The notes under the pieces were generated by a model. It ran no database searches, was not told the origin of the DNA, and was given only the letters and a program-made list of their open reading frames with translations. Position numbers and translations under genes: made by a program. Positions 1-8,834 of a stretch of 64,000 nucleotides of DNA are shown here, piece after piece; the first letter of the stretch is position 1, and the number at the start of each line of letters is the position of its first letter. This DNA comes from Streptomyces sp. ASQP_92 (GTDB lineage: Bacteria > Actinomycetota > Actinomycetes > Streptomycetales > Streptomycetaceae), in NCBI RefSeq assembly GCF_025399895.1, contig NZ_JAODUA010000001.1, positions 1,302,001 through 1,366,000 of the forward strand, written 5' to 3'.

Positions 1-1
1 G

Positions 2-610
2 CTACCACTCGATGCCCCGCTGGCCCTTCTGGCCGGCGTCCATCGGGTGCTTGACCTTGGACATGTCCGTGACCAGATCCGCGAACTCCACCAGCGCCTC
101 GGGCGCGTTGCGGCCGGTGATCACCACGTGCTGGGTGCCCGGACGGTCGCGGAGCACCGAGACGACCTCGTCGACGTCGACCCAGCCCCAGTGCAGCAGA
201 TAGGCGAACTCGTCGAGGACGTAGAACTTGTACGTCTCGGCGGCCAGGTCGCGCTTGACCTGCTCCCAGCCCTCGCGGGCCTTCTCCTCGTGGGTCGGCT
301 CGCCCTCGGCGGTCTCGCGCTGGATCCACGACCAGCCCTCGCCCATCTTGTGCCAGTCGACGGGGCCGCCCTCGCCGGACGCCCCGAGCACCTTCAGCGC
401 GTTCTCCTCGCCGACCTTCCACTTCGCCGACTTCACGAACTGGAACACCCCGACCGGCCAGCCCTGGTTCCATGCGCGCAGGGCCATCCCGAACGCGGCC
501 GTCGACTTCCCCTTGCCGACGCCGGTGTGCACCATGACCAGGTGCCTGTTGCGTCGCTGACGGGTCGTCAGACCGTCCTCGGGTACGACACTGACCTGTC
601 CCTGCGGCAT
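2..610 (-). CDS. cobO: Cob(I)yrinic acid a,c-diamide adenosyltransferase
   Basis: The 202-residue protein transfers the adenosyl group from ATP to the cobalt of reduced corrinoids in cobalamin synthesis. A P-loop, HTGVGKGKST, lies at residues 28-37 and is followed by AAFGMALRAW, typical of the CobA/CobO family. The later VLDEFAYLLHWGWVD and VVITGRNAP blocks are also family hallmarks. The length fits CobO. The start ATG overlaps the stop of the chelatase gene by one base (TAATG), so it is probably translated by coupling as the last gene of the riboswitch-led operon visible here. Its stop lies at bases 2-4, so the frame is complete. Confidence 0.93.
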   Translation of the reverse strand: MPQGQVSVVPEDGLTTRQRRNRHLVMVHTGVGKGKSTAAFGMALRAWNQGWPVGVFQFVKSAKWKVGEENALKVLGASGEGGPVDWHKMGEGWSWIQRETAEGEPTHEEKAREGWEQVKRDLAAETYKFYVLDEFAYLLHWGWVDVDEVVSVLRDRPGTQHVVITGRNAPEALVEFADLVTDMSKVKHPMDAGQKGQRGIEW

Positions 611-2670
611 TAAGCGGCCCTCCTCGAAGTTCCCTGGACATCCTTGACGAGGCCGGCGATGGAGTCCGCCCGCAACTCGTCCAACGTGACGGCGCTGCCG
701 CCGAGTTCACGTGCGAGCTCCCCCGCGAGCCCCAGCCGCACCATGCCCGACTCGCAGTCCACGACCACCGACGCGGTGCCCTCGGCGGCGTGCAGCCGGG
801 CGGCCCGCCCCGCGAGCGCCACCGGCTCGGGGCCGCCCGTGGCCCGGCCGTCCGTGACGACCACGAGCAGCGGACGGCGCGAGGGGTCCCGCAACCGCTC
901 GACCCGCAGCACGTCGTGGGCCTTGAGGAGCCCCGCCGCGAGCGGGGTGCGCCCGCCGGTCGGCAGCGTTTCGAGCCGGGCGGCGGCCGCGTCCACCGAC
1001 GAGGTGGGCGGCAGCGCGAGCTCGGCCTCCTTGCCCCGGAAGGTGATCAGGCCGACCTTGTCGCGGCGCTGATAGGCGTCGAGCAGCAGCGAGAGCACCG
1101 CGCCCTTGACCGCGCTCATCCGCTGCCGGGCCGCCATCGACCCCGAGGCGTCCACCACGAACAGCACGAGGTTGCCCTCGCGGCCCTCGCGGGTCGCCTG
1201 GCGCAGATCGTCGCGGCGCACCACGAGACCGCGGCCCACCCGCCCGCGCGCCCGCTGGTGGGGGGCGGCCGCCTGCACGGTGGCCGTCAAGTGCAGCTTG
1301 GTGAGGGCCCCTTGGGGGCGGCGCGAGCCGGTGGTCCTGCCATGCTCGGTACGGGCCCGCGAGCGCCGGCCGGCCGCGCCCTCGCCGAGTCCGGGCACGC
1401 TCAGCATCTTCGTACGGAACGGCTCGGCGGACTTCACCGCGGCGCGCTCTTTGGGGCCGCTGGGGACGGGGGAGGCGGGCGGCTCCACCGCGTCGGCGGA
1501 GTCCGGGGACCCGGCCGGCTCCGACGGCTCCGACGCGTCGGGTGCCTCGGGGGATTCGGCCGGGCTCTCGGGGGAGTCGCCCTGCGGCGGCACCCCGCCC
1601 CCGCCACCGCCGCCGGGGCCCTCGGGGCCCGGGTCCGGATCGTCGTCGCCCTCGTCCTCGCCCCGGAACTGCTCCAGGGTCTCGTCGAGCTTGTCCTGGT
1701 CGAGGCCCGGCGCGTCGAAGGGGTTGCGCCTGCGCCGGTGCGGCAGCGCGAGCAGCGCGGCCTGGCGGACGTCGTCGCTCGTCACGTCCGTGCGGCCCGC
1801 CCACGCGGCGAGCGCCGTGGCGGTGCGCGCCATCACGATGTCGGCGCGCATGCCGTCCACCTCGAACGCGGCGCAGGTCGCCGCGATCTGGAGCAGCACC
1901 GCGTCCCCGAGCACGACCGAGGGGAGCAACTCCCGTGCCGCGACGACCCGTTGACGCAGCGCGCCCTCCTCGTCCGCCCAGCGTGCGGCGAACGCGGCCG
2001 GGTCGTCGTCGTGGGCGAGACGGCGCCGCACCACCTCGACGCGCTGCGCCGGCTCGCGCGAGGCCGCGACCTCGACCGTCAGGCCGAAGCGGTCGAGCAA
2101 CTGCGGCCGCAGCTCGCCCTCTTCGGGGTTCATCGTGCCCACCAGCAGGAACCGCGCGGCGTGCCGGACCGAGACGCCCTCGCGCTCGACGTAGGAGGAC
2201 CCCATCGCGGCGGCGTCGAGGAGGAGGTCGATGAGGTGGTCGTGCAGCAGGTTGACCTCGTCGACGTACAGGATGCCGCGGTGCGCGTCCGCGAGCAGCC
2301 CCGGCTCGAAGGCCTTCACGCCCTCGCCCAGCGCCCGTTCGATGTCGAGGGCGCCCACCAGACGGTCCTCGGAGGCGCCCACCGGAAGCTCCACCATGCG
2401 GGCGGCACGGGCGACGCCGGGGCCGCTCTCGTGCGGCCCGTCCGGGCACCGCGGGTCGGGCGCGGCCGGGTCGCAGCTGAAACGGCAGCCCGGCACGACC
2501 GCCACCTCGGGCAGCAGATCCGCGAGCGCGCGCACCGCGGTGCTCTTGGCGGTGCCCTTCTCGCCCCGGACCAGAACCCCTCCCACCGCGGGGCTGACGG
2601 CGTTCAGGAGCAGCGCGAGCCGCAGGTCGTCCATGCCGACGACGGCGGTGAACGGATACCGGGTGCTCAT
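610..2670 (-). CDS. ChlI/ChlD-type putative cobaltochelatase ATPase-VWA protein
   Basis: This 686-residue fusion has an N-terminal AAA+ ATPase with Walker A GEKGTAKST (36-44), Walker B ILYVDEVNLL (133-142) and the GTMNPEEGELRPQLLDRFGL block. A Gly/Pro/Glu-rich linker follows at about 335-420, and a C-terminal von Willebrand A domain has the MIDAS motif DASGSMA near residue 504. Such proteins supply the CobS/CobT-like ATPase function that drives cobalt insertion by CobN; magnesium chelation is unlikely in this organism. A GGAG-type ribosome site lies about 8 bases before the ATG. The start overlaps the stop of a 19-codon frame (ATGA). No cobN gene is seen beside it. Confidence 0.88.
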   Translation of the reverse strand: MSTRYPFTAVVGMDDLRLALLLNAVSPAVGGVLVRGEKGTAKSTAVRALADLLPEVAVVPGCRFSCDPAAPDPRCPDGPHESGPGVARAARMVELPVGASEDRLVGALDIERALGEGVKAFEPGLLADAHRGILYVDEVNLLHDHLIDLLLDAAAMGSSYVEREGVSVRHAARFLLVGTMNPEEGELRPQLLDRFGLTVEVAASREPAQRVEVVRRRLAHDDDPAAFAARWADEEGALRQRVVAARELLPSVVLGDAVLLQIAATCAAFEVDGMRADIVMARTATALAAWAGRTDVTSDDVRQAALLALPHRRRRNPFDAPGLDQDKLDETLEQFRGEDEGDDDPDPGPEGPGGGGGGGVPPQGDSPESPAESPEAPDASEPSEPAGSPDSADAVEPPASPVPSGPKERAAVKSAEPFRTKMLSVPGLGEGAAGRRSRARTEHGRTTGSRRPQGALTKLHLTATVQAAAPHQRARGRVGRGLVVRRDDLRQATREGREGNLVLFVVDASGSMAARQRMSAVKGAVLSLLLDAYQRRDKVGLITFRGKEAELALPPTSSVDAAAARLETLPTGGRTPLAAGLLKAHDVLRVERLRDPSRRPLLVVVTDGRATGGPEPVALAGRAARLHAAEGTASVVVDCESGMVRLGLAGELARELGGSAVTLDELRADSIAGLVKDVQGTSRRAA

Positions 2671-2726
2671 GTGCCGATCTCTCCTCGGATTGGTGCGGTA
2701 CGCGGCGGGCGGGCCGGGGCGGTCAT
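2667..2726 (-). CDS. 19-codon mini-frame between cobQ and the chelatase gene
   Basis: This short frame, [19 protein letters not shown], starts on an ATG that overlaps the cobQ stop (ATGA) and ends on a TGA that overlaps the chelatase ATG (ATGA). It contains the Shine-Dalgarno-like GAGGAGAG of the chelatase gene. Such double overlap would let ribosomes pass from cobQ to the chelatase without release. It may be a coupling device, a scar left by a lost gene such as cobN, or chance. No known domain is recognised, and whether it makes a stable peptide is unknown. Confidence 0.3.
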   Translation of the reverse strand: MTAPARPPRTAPIRGEIGT

Positions 2727-4228
2727 GGCGCCCCCGGCGGGATGAAGGGCAGTCCGGCGGGCGGCCCCTGCTCGATCAGCCTCAACAGGGCTTCCGTGTC
2801 GGCGTGTTCCTCGATCAGGTCGCCGAGCCGGTCGAGCTGTTCCTCGCGCAGGGCTCCGAACGAGGTGTCGGGCGCGGGCACGAAACGGCGGCCCGCGTCG
2901 CGCGCGACCTCTTCGAGGAAGCGCCGTCTGAACCCGTCGCTCTCCAGGGAGCCGTGCCAGTGGGTGCCCCACACGGCGCCGACCCGGCAGCCGTCCAAGA
3001 AGGCCTCGCCGCCCAGGACTTCGGCCACCCCGTGATGGATCTCGTACCCCTCGACGTGTTCGCCGAGGGCCTCGCCGACGGGCCGCGCCAGGGTCTTGTC
3101 GGCCGCGAACCGCACCCGGACCGGCAGCAGCCGCAGGCCGGCGACGGAGCCCGCCTTCGACTCGACGTCGTCCTCGATGTGCTCGCCGAGCAGTTGGAAG
3201 CCGCCGCAGATGCCGAGGACCGGGCGGCCCGCGGCGGCGCGGCGCGCCAGTTCGGCCGCGAGGCCGCGCTCGCGCAGCCACTCCAGGGCGCGGACCGTGC
3301 CGCGGGTGCCGGGCACCACCACCAGGTCGGCGTCGAGGAGTTCCTCGGGCCGGTCCACGAAGCGCACGACGACGCCGGGCTCGGCCGCGAGCGCGTCCAC
3401 ATCGGTGAAGTTGGACATCAGCGGCACCGCGCAGACGGCGACCCGCAGCACGTCCTCGCCGACCGGCGGCGTCACCACCGACTCCCGCACGGCCCCCCGC
3501 ATCGAGACGCGGAGCCCGTCCTCTTCGTCGATGCCGAGCCCGTGGGCGTACGGCAGGATTCCGTAGGTGTGCCGTCCGGTGAGGCCGCGCAGCATCTCGA
3601 TGCCGGGTTCCAGGAGCGTCACATCGCCCCGGAACTTGTTGACCACGTACCCGGCGACCAGCGCCTGGTCCTCGGGGCTCAGCAGCGCCGTCGTCCCGAA
3701 GAACGAGGCGAACACCCCGCCGCGGTCGATGTCGCCGACCACGACCACGGGCAGCCGCGCGGCCCGCGCGATGCCCATGTTGACGATGTCGGTCCGCCGC
3801 AGGTTGATCTCGGCCGGGCTGCCCGCGCCCTCGCAGATCACCGCGTCATAGGTGCTGCGCAGTTCCTCCAGGCACTCCAGGACGGTGCCGAGCAGCGCTT
3901 GCTGGCGTCCCCCGTGGTAGCCCCGGGCGCTCAGCTCGCCGACCGGCCTGCCCATCAGGACGACCTGGCTGGAGCGGTCGCTGCCCGGCTTGAGCAGCAC
4001 CGGGTTCATCAGCGCGGTGGGCTCCACGCGCGCCGCCTGCGCCTGCATCGCCTGGGCCCGCCCGATCTCCGCTCCCTCGCGCGTGACGAAGGAGTTGAGC
4101 GACATGTTCTGCCCTTTGAACGGCGCGACCTTGACCCCCTGGCGCACCAGCCAGCGGCAGATCCCGGCCGTGACGACGCTCTTGCCGGCGTCGGAGGTCG
4201 TGCCCGCGATCAGCAGCCCGCCACCCAT
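2723..4228 (-). CDS. cobQ: Cobyric acid synthase
   Basis: CobQ uses ATP and glutamine to amidate four carboxyl groups of adenosylcobyrinic a,c-diamide, giving cobyric acid. The 501-residue protein begins [20 protein letters not shown], the dethiobiotin-synthetase-like P-loop of the family, followed by KGQNMSLNS. The C-terminal half is a triad glutaminase domain: the nucleophile Cys lies in [12 protein letters not shown] and a His in EIHHGV. The frame stays open upstream to 4795, but the family N-terminus fixes the ATG at 4228. The gene overlaps cbiB/cobD by 19 bases, consistent with one transcript. Confidence 0.95.
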   Translation of the reverse strand: MGGGLLIAGTTSDAGKSVVTAGICRWLVRQGVKVAPFKGQNMSLNSFVTREGAEIGRAQAMQAQAARVEPTALMNPVLLKPGSDRSSQVVLMGRPVGELSARGYHGGRQQALLGTVLECLEELRSTYDAVICEGAGSPAEINLRRTDIVNMGIARAARLPVVVVGDIDRGGVFASFFGTTALLSPEDQALVAGYVVNKFRGDVTLLEPGIEMLRGLTGRHTYGILPYAHGLGIDEEDGLRVSMRGAVRESVVTPPVGEDVLRVAVCAVPLMSNFTDVDALAAEPGVVVRFVDRPEELLDADLVVVPGTRGTVRALEWLRERGLAAELARRAAAGRPVLGICGGFQLLGEHIEDDVESKAGSVAGLRLLPVRVRFAADKTLARPVGEALGEHVEGYEIHHGVAEVLGGEAFLDGCRVGAVWGTHWHGSLESDGFRRRFLEEVARDAGRRFVPAPDTSFGALREEQLDRLGDLIEEHADTEALLRLIEQGPPAGLPFIPPGAP

Positions 4229-5166
4229 GTACGTCCCTTTCTCACAGCGGCCCCCGCCACCACGGCGCCGGCCAGCGTCAGCAGGCCCACCGTGCGCGAG
4301 AGCCGTACCGCACGTTCGATGTCGGTGACCTCGACGGGCCGCCCCGACGTGTTCAGGACCGGCCGGTGCTCGACGCGCCCTCCGTAGGAGAGCGTGCCGC
4401 CGAGCCGCACACCGAGCGCGCCCGCGAACGCGGCTTCCACGGGGCCCGCGTTGGGGCTCGGGTGCTGGGCGGCGTCGGCGCGCCAGGCGTGGAACGCGCC
4501 CCTGGTGTCCGGGCCCGCGAGCGCGGCGAGGACCGCGGTGACCCGTGCGCCGGGCCAGCCCGCCATGTCGTCGAGCCGCGCCGAGGCCCAGCCGTACCGG
4601 CGGTATCTGGGCGACTTGTGCCCGACCATCGCGTCCAGGGTGTTGACCGCGCGGAAGCCCACGAGCCCGGGCACGCCCGCGAGCGCGCCCCACACCAGGG
4701 CGCCGACGACCGCGTCGGAGGTGTTCTCGGCGACCGACTCGACGACCGCGCGCGCGACGCCGTCGGCGTCCAGGGAGCGCGGGTCGCGCCCGCACAGATG
4801 CGGAAGGCGCTCGCGGGCCACCTCCACGTCGCCCGCGGCGAGCGCGCCGCCGATGGCCCGCGCCTCACGGGCCAGCGAGGTGCCGCCGACCACCGACCAG
4901 GTGGCGGCCGCGGTCAGCGCGAAGGAGGCGGCGGGGCGGCCTCGTACGGCACGGGAGACGAGCGCGGCGGCGCCGACGGCGCCACCCGCGCACACCAGGG
5001 TGTGCAGGGCGCCCCGGCCGCGGTGGTCGCGCCACAGCAGGCGTTCGACGGCGCCCGCCGCCCGGCCGAACGCGGCGACCGGATGGCCGCGGCGTGGATC
5101 GCCGAGCAGGAGGTCGGCGACGAGGCCGGCGGTGGCGCCGTAGGCGAAGGTGCGATCGGCCCGCAT
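4210..5166 (-). CDS. cobD: Adenosylcobinamide-phosphate synthase (CbiB/CobD)
   Basis: This 318-residue membrane protein attaches aminopropanol to cobyric acid to form adenosylcobinamide. Family blocks are [16 protein letters not shown] near the N-terminus, [22 protein letters not shown] and the [30 protein letters not shown] segment. Several hydrophobic stretches are consistent with an integral membrane protein. A GTG at 5241 is in frame, but the ATG at 5166 matches the family start and has GAGG just upstream. It is the first gene after the cobalamin riboswitch, so expression should fall when cobalamin is plentiful. In this naming cobD is the CbiB type, not the Salmonella decarboxylase. Confidence 0.92.
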   Translation of the reverse strand: MRADRTFAYGATAGLVADLLLGDPRRGHPVAAFGRAAGAVERLLWRDHRGRGALHTLVCAGGAVGAAALVSRAVRGRPAASFALTAAATWSVVGGTSLAREARAIGGALAAGDVEVARERLPHLCGRDPRSLDADGVARAVVESVAENTSDAVVGALVWGALAGVPGLVGFRAVNTLDAMVGHKSPRYRRYGWASARLDDMAGWPGARVTAVLAALAGPDTRGAFHAWRADAAQHPSPNAGPVEAAFAGALGVRLGGTLSYGGRVEHRPVLNTSGRPVEVTDIERAVRLSRTVGLLTLAGAVVAGAAVRKGRTWVAGC

Positions 5167-5263
5167 CCTCAGCGCGCCAGGGCGTGGCGGGAAGGACCGG
5201 CAGGGCTGGGCAGGCAGGCACGCATGGCGGTATGTCCTCACTCAGGGTGTCCGCGCCCTGGTT

Positions 5264-5393
5264 CGACGTGACCGGCGGTGAGAGTTCCTGGCTCACGGGG
5301 ATCTCTCCCCGGTGACAGTGGCGGGACCGCGCCGGATTCGCACCGGCTTCCTCTTCTGCCGCCGTAGCTGGCCGGTGCAGTCCACCATGCCCC
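5264..5393 (-). promoter_or_regulatory. Cobalamin (adenosylcobalamin) riboswitch
   Basis: On the minus strand the RNA contains the conserved GAAGCCGGTGCGAATCCGGC element (complement of 5331-5350), the B12-box GCCACTGT (complement of 5315-5322) and the downstream GAGCCAGGA segment (complement of 5286-5294). These occur in the order and spacing of cobalamin aptamers. The element ends about 100 bases before the cobD start, so it probably controls translation or termination of the whole cob operon. Outer boundaries are approximate. Confidence 0.93.
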
Positions 5394-5454
5394 GAGAACA
5401 GCCGTCAACTTGCCGTTGACCTGCGGCGCGAGAGAGCGTGCGGCCGGGCACACG

Positions 5455-5484
5455 ACCGCCCTCCGGCGCGGGCCGGAGGGCGGT
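5455..5484 (-). terminator. Hairpin terminator after the pit operon
   Basis: A perfect 13-base-pair stem (5455-5467 with 5472-5484) and a 4-base loop lie just past the small membrane-protein gene. It has no long U-run, as is common in Streptomyces. It separates the pit transcript from the cob leader. Confidence 0.7.
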
Positions 5485-5502
5485 TCGGATGGTGCTTGTG
5501 GG

Positions 5503-5742
5503 TCAGGCGACGATCAGAAAGATCCCGTACGCGACGGCCGCCGCGCAGAGCGCGAAGCAGGCGTAGGCACCGGTGCGGGCCATCACTGTGTTGCCGGTGG
5601 TGCCGGTGTTGCCGGCGCCGGAGGCAGCGGCCTCCCGCTTGGTGAGGCCGACGATGCCGAGCGTGAACAGGCCCACCAGGCCGACGGTCACCGCGAGGCT
5701 GACGCCGAACACGGAGCCGAGGGCTTCCCAGTTGATGTGCAT
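5503..5742 (-). CDS. Small two-TM membrane protein downstream of pit
   Basis: This 79-residue protein has two predicted membrane segments: about 12-33 (VFGVSLAVTVGLVGLFTLGIVGL) and 58-79 (AYACFALCAAAVAYGIFLIVA). They are joined by a Gly/Ala/Thr-rich loop that carries KREAAASGAG. It starts 32 bases after the phosphate transporter stop, so the two are probably co-transcribed, and a homologue sits next to pitH2 in S. coelicolor as I recall. It may be an accessory subunit of the transporter, but no function is established from the sequence. Confidence 0.75.
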   Translation of the reverse strand: MHINWEALGSVFGVSLAVTVGLVGLFTLGIVGLTKREAAASGAGNTGTTGNTVMARTGAYACFALCAAAVAYGIFLIVA

Positions 5743-5774
5743 GAGGATTCCTTAGCTGTGCCGGAGGACCGGGG

Positions 5775-7040
5775 TCAGACCGTCGCCGGGGTGGGCGGAT
5801 CGGCGGGGGCCACCGGGGCAGGCGCCGGGATGGTGGCGGTGAGGCCGGCGGTCGCGGCGGCGAGGGTCGGCGGCGGGGTGACCGCGGCGATCGCGGTGGT
5901 GACGACCCCGGCGGGCTCGGCCACGGGGGCCTCGCCGATCTCCTCCGCGGTGACGTTGTGGTGGTCGACCGGCTGACGGCGCGACAGCTTCCAGATGGTG
6001 CCCGAGCCGGCGATCAGCAGGACGGCGACGGCGGCGATGCCCCAGGTGCCCTGCCGGGCGAGGAACTCCGCACCCGCGCCGACGAGTGCGGCGGCCGGCA
6101 GCGTCAGGACCCAGGCGACGGCCATCCGGGACGCGGTGGACCAGCGGACCACCCCGCCCTTGCGGCCGACGCCGGCGCCCATGACCGAGCCCGAGCAGAC
6201 CTGGGTGGTCGAGAGCGAGAAGCCGATGTGCGAGGAGGCCAGGATGACGGTGGCGGCGGCGGTCTGGGCGGCGAAGCCCTGCGGCGGGCGGAGCTCGGTC
6301 AGGCCCTTGCCCATGGTGCGGATGATGCGCCAGCCGCCGAGGTAGGTGCCCATCGCGATGGCCAGGCCGGCCGAGACGATGACCCACAGCGGGGGGTTCG
6401 CGCCGGGGTGCAGCACCCCGCCGGTGACCAGGGCGAGGGTGATGATGCCCATCGTCTTCTGGGCGTCGTTGGTGCCGTGCGCCAGCGAGACGAGGCCGGC
6501 CGAGGCGATCTGGCCCGCCCGGTAGCCCTTGGCGGTGGCCTTCTCGTCGGTGTTCCGGTTGATCCGGTACGTGAGCTTGGTGGCCAGCATCGCGGCGATG
6601 CCCGCGACGACCGGCGCGGCGACGGCGGGCAGCAGCACCTTGGTGACGACGGTGGAGCCGTTGACCGAGGACCAGCCGGCCGACATCACCGCGGCGCCGA
6701 TGAGGCCGCCGAACAGGGCGTGCGAGGAGCTGGAGGGCAGACCGAGCAGCCAGGTCAGCAGGTTCCAGAGGATGGCACCCACCAGGGCCGCGAAGATGAC
6801 CTCGGTGCGGATGCCCTTTTCGTCGATGATCCCGCCGGAGATCGTCTTGGCGACCTCCACCGACAGGAACGCGCCGAGCAGGTTGAGTGCGGCGGACATG
6901 GCGACCGCCGTCTTGGGCTTCAGGGCGCCGGTCGAGATGGTCGTGGCCATCGCGTTGGCGGTGTCGTGGAAACCGTTCGTGAAATCGAACACTAGAGCTG
7001 TCACGATCACAATCGCGAGCAGCAGCGTGATGTGTTCCAT
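5775..7040 (-). CDS. pit: Low-affinity inorganic phosphate transporter, PiT family
   Basis: The 421-residue integral membrane protein carries the PiT signature FDFTNGFHDTANAMATTIS near the N-terminus. The duplicated half has SLAHGTNDAQKTMGIITLAL, and SSSHALFGGLIGAAV is also typical. These proteins co-transport metal-phosphate or phosphate with protons. The C-terminus is a long Ala/Pro/Thr-rich tail of about 60 residues that is probably cytoplasmic and not conserved. A PHO box lies 48 bases upstream of the start, linking it to PhoP control. It resembles pitH2 of S. coelicolor. Confidence 0.93.
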   Translation of the reverse strand: MEHITLLLAIVIVTALVFDFTNGFHDTANAMATTISTGALKPKTAVAMSAALNLLGAFLSVEVAKTISGGIIDEKGIRTEVIFAALVGAILWNLLTWLLGLPSSSSHALFGGLIGAAVMSAGWSSVNGSTVVTKVLLPAVAAPVVAGIAAMLATKLTYRINRNTDEKATAKGYRAGQIASAGLVSLAHGTNDAQKTMGIITLALVTGGVLHPGANPPLWVIVSAGLAIAMGTYLGGWRIIRTMGKGLTELRPPQGFAAQTAAATVILASSHIGFSLSTTQVCSGSVMGAGVGRKGGVVRWSTASRMAVAWVLTLPAAALVGAGAEFLARQGTWGIAAVAVLLIAGSGTIWKLSRRQPVDHHNVTAEEIGEAPVAEPAGVVTTAIAAVTPPPTLAAATAGLTATIPAPAPVAPADPPTPATV

Positions 7041-7087
7041 TTACCCAGGCAATCGTTCGACGTCAGTGGCGGGACGAACGTAAGTAA

Positions 7088-7109
7088 CCTGGATGAACGG
7101 AAGGTGAAC
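7088..7109 (-). promoter_or_regulatory. PHO box (PhoP-binding direct repeat)
   Basis: On the minus strand there are two adjacent 11-base units, GTTCACCTTCC and GTTCATCCAGG, followed by TTACTTACGTTCG. They match the GTTCACC-type direct-repeat unit recognised by PhoP in Streptomyces. The element ends 48 bases before the pit start, a position suitable for activation or promoter blocking. Confidence 0.75.
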
Positions 7110-7181
7110 TGGGGCGGGCGCAGCGGTGTCCGTGTCCCCTTGTTGTTCCCTTGTCGTTCCCTGCCCGGCCTCGGGGGCCGT

Positions 7182-7979
7182 TCAGCGCCCGGCCGCGAAC
7201 CGCCTCAACTGCTCGAAAGACCCATTGAAGAGATTCTGGTCACCCGGCAGCTTCCCGCTCCCGTTGGCGTGCTGCCAGAACGTCCAGTACGACCAGCCCG
7301 CCGGCAGCGCGCCCGGCGCGGCGGCGTACCGGGCCAGCCACAGCGCGTGGTCCGCGCCGAACGCCCGGCTGTGGCCGGTGCACTCGTTCCACCAGGCGGC
7401 CGTCGTGTAGATCACCGGGCGGCGACCGGTGCGCAGCAGCATCTCGTCGCTGAACCCGGCGATCCAGTCGGTCATCGCGGCCGGGCTCAGCCCGTAACAG
7501 GGGGCGCCGCTGCCGCCCTTGGCGTCTTTGCCGTCCTTGGCGTCCTTGCCGTATGGGTTGTGCTCCAGGTCGACGGCCGGCGGCAGCGTCCAGCCGTCGC
7601 CCGACCAGCCGCCCCCGTTGCGTGCGAAGTAGTCGGCCTGGGCCCGGCCGGAGGACTGGCCGGGCACCGCGAAGTGGTAGGCGCCCCGGACAAGGCCGGC
7701 CCGCCGGGCGCCGCCGTACTGCTGTCCGAAGTAGGGGTTGCGGTACGAGGTGGACTCGGTCGCCTTCACATAGACGAAGGAGGCCCCCCGGCTCTTCGCG
7801 GCGCCCCAGTCCACGTTCCCCTGGTGCGAGGAGACGTCGTGGCCGGCCGGTCTGTCCATGGCTCCCGCCGGCACCGCGAGCGCCGCGGAGCCTAGCGCCA
7901 GCGAGGCCAGGGACACCGAGAGCGCGACCCGCGCGCCCACCCGGAACCGGCGCGGCAGCCGGGTGCGATCACGAGCCAT
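7182..7979 (-). CDS. Secreted GH25 lysozyme (muramidase)
   Basis: This 265-residue protein should hydrolyse the N-acetylmuramic acid-N-acetylglucosamine bond of peptidoglycan outside the cell. A Sec-type signal spans about residues 1-40: an Arg-rich N-region, then ARVALSVSLASLALGSAALAVPAGA. The GH25 fold shows DVSSHQGNVDW, FVYVKATESTSYRNPYF, GAYHFAVP and the catalytic AVDLEHNPYG (Asp-x-Glu). A short Gly/Lys/Asp repeat (GKDAKDGKDAKGG) interrupts the domain after the active site and is unusual. The ATG at 7979 is preferred over one 33 bases upstream because the signal peptide then starts normally. The gene stands alone. Confidence 0.92.
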   Translation of the reverse strand: MARDRTRLPRRFRVGARVALSVSLASLALGSAALAVPAGAMDRPAGHDVSSHQGNVDWGAAKSRGASFVYVKATESTSYRNPYFGQQYGGARRAGLVRGAYHFAVPGQSSGRAQADYFARNGGGWSGDGWTLPPAVDLEHNPYGKDAKDGKDAKGGSGAPCYGLSPAAMTDWIAGFSDEMLLRTGRRPVIYTTAAWWNECTGHSRAFGADHALWLARYAAAPGALPAGWSYWTFWQHANGSGKLPGDQNLFNGSFEQLRRFAAGR

Positions 7980-8085
7980 GCATTCCCCCCGAAACTCCGG
8001 TGTACGGAACAAACCACCCGGAGGCTAGCGAAGAGTGCGGCCCCACCCCGTGTCCCGGCCGCCCCCGCCTGGCAGGATCGCCCGC

Positions 8086-8745
8086 ATGAGCGACGACGAG
8101 GCGGCCATCGCCGCCGCATGGTCCGAACTGGTCGACACCGCGCGCAGAACGGCCGCCGAGGGTCTGGTGGTCGGCACCTCGGGCAATGTGTCGGTCCGCG
8201 TCGGCGACCTGGTCCTGGTCACCCCGACGGGTGTGCCCTACGACCGGCTCGGCCCCGCCGACACCGTCGCCGTCGACCTCGAAGGCCGTCAGGTCAGGGG
8301 CACGCTCCGGCCCACCAGCGAGATCCCGATGCACCTGGCCGTCTACCGCCACACCGACGCGCTGGCCGTCGTCCACACCCACGCCGTGCACGCCACCGCC
8401 GTGTCCACCCTGGTGACCGAACTGCCCCTGATCCACTACATGGCGGCCGCGCTCGGCGGCCCCGTCCGGGTCGCCCCGTACGCCCTGTACGGCAGCGAGG
8501 AACTGGCCGGGCACATGCTGCGCGCCCTGGAGGACCGCACCGGGTGCCTCCTCCAGAACCACGGCGCCCTCACCTATGGAACGAGCCTGGCCCAGGCCTA
8601 CGACCGCACCGCCCAACTGGAGTGGATGTGCCGGCTCTGGCTCACCGCCTCGGCCCGGCCGGGCCGGACGCCGTCCCTGCTCACCACGGACCAGCTCGAC
8701 GAGGTCGCCGAGCGGCTGCGGGGGTACGGACAGCCCCAGCGGTGA
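8086..8745 (+). CDS. Class II aldolase/adducin-family protein (fuculose-phosphate aldolase-like)
   Basis: The 219-residue protein belongs to the zinc-dependent class II aldolases that cleave sugar phosphates such as L-fuculose 1-phosphate. The family pattern is clear: GTSGNVSVR, LVTPTGVPYDRL, PTSEIPMHLAVYRHTDALAVVHTHAVHATA with the metal-binding histidines, and LLQNHGALTYG. The conserved catalytic Glu is in TSEIP. No fucose or rhamnose pathway genes lie nearby, so the substrate cannot be deduced. The start ATG at 8086 gives the normal family N-terminus; an in-frame ATG 51 bases upstream is less likely. Confidence 0.88.
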   Translation: MSDDEAAIAAAWSELVDTARRTAAEGLVVGTSGNVSVRVGDLVLVTPTGVPYDRLGPADTVAVDLEGRQVRGTLRPTSEIPMHLAVYRHTDALAVVHTHAVHATAVSTLVTELPLIHYMAAALGGPVRVAPYALYGSEELAGHMLRALEDRTGCLLQNHGALTYGTSLAQAYDRTAQLEWMCRLWLTASARPGRTPSLLTTDQLDEVAERLRGYGQPQR

Positions 8746-8834
8746 GCGGCCGGGCGGCCACGGGCGGCCCCCGGCGCCGCCCCGATGGGCCCCGCCCACT
8801 GGCATCCGGGCCCGATGGCCCCGAGACTGTACGC

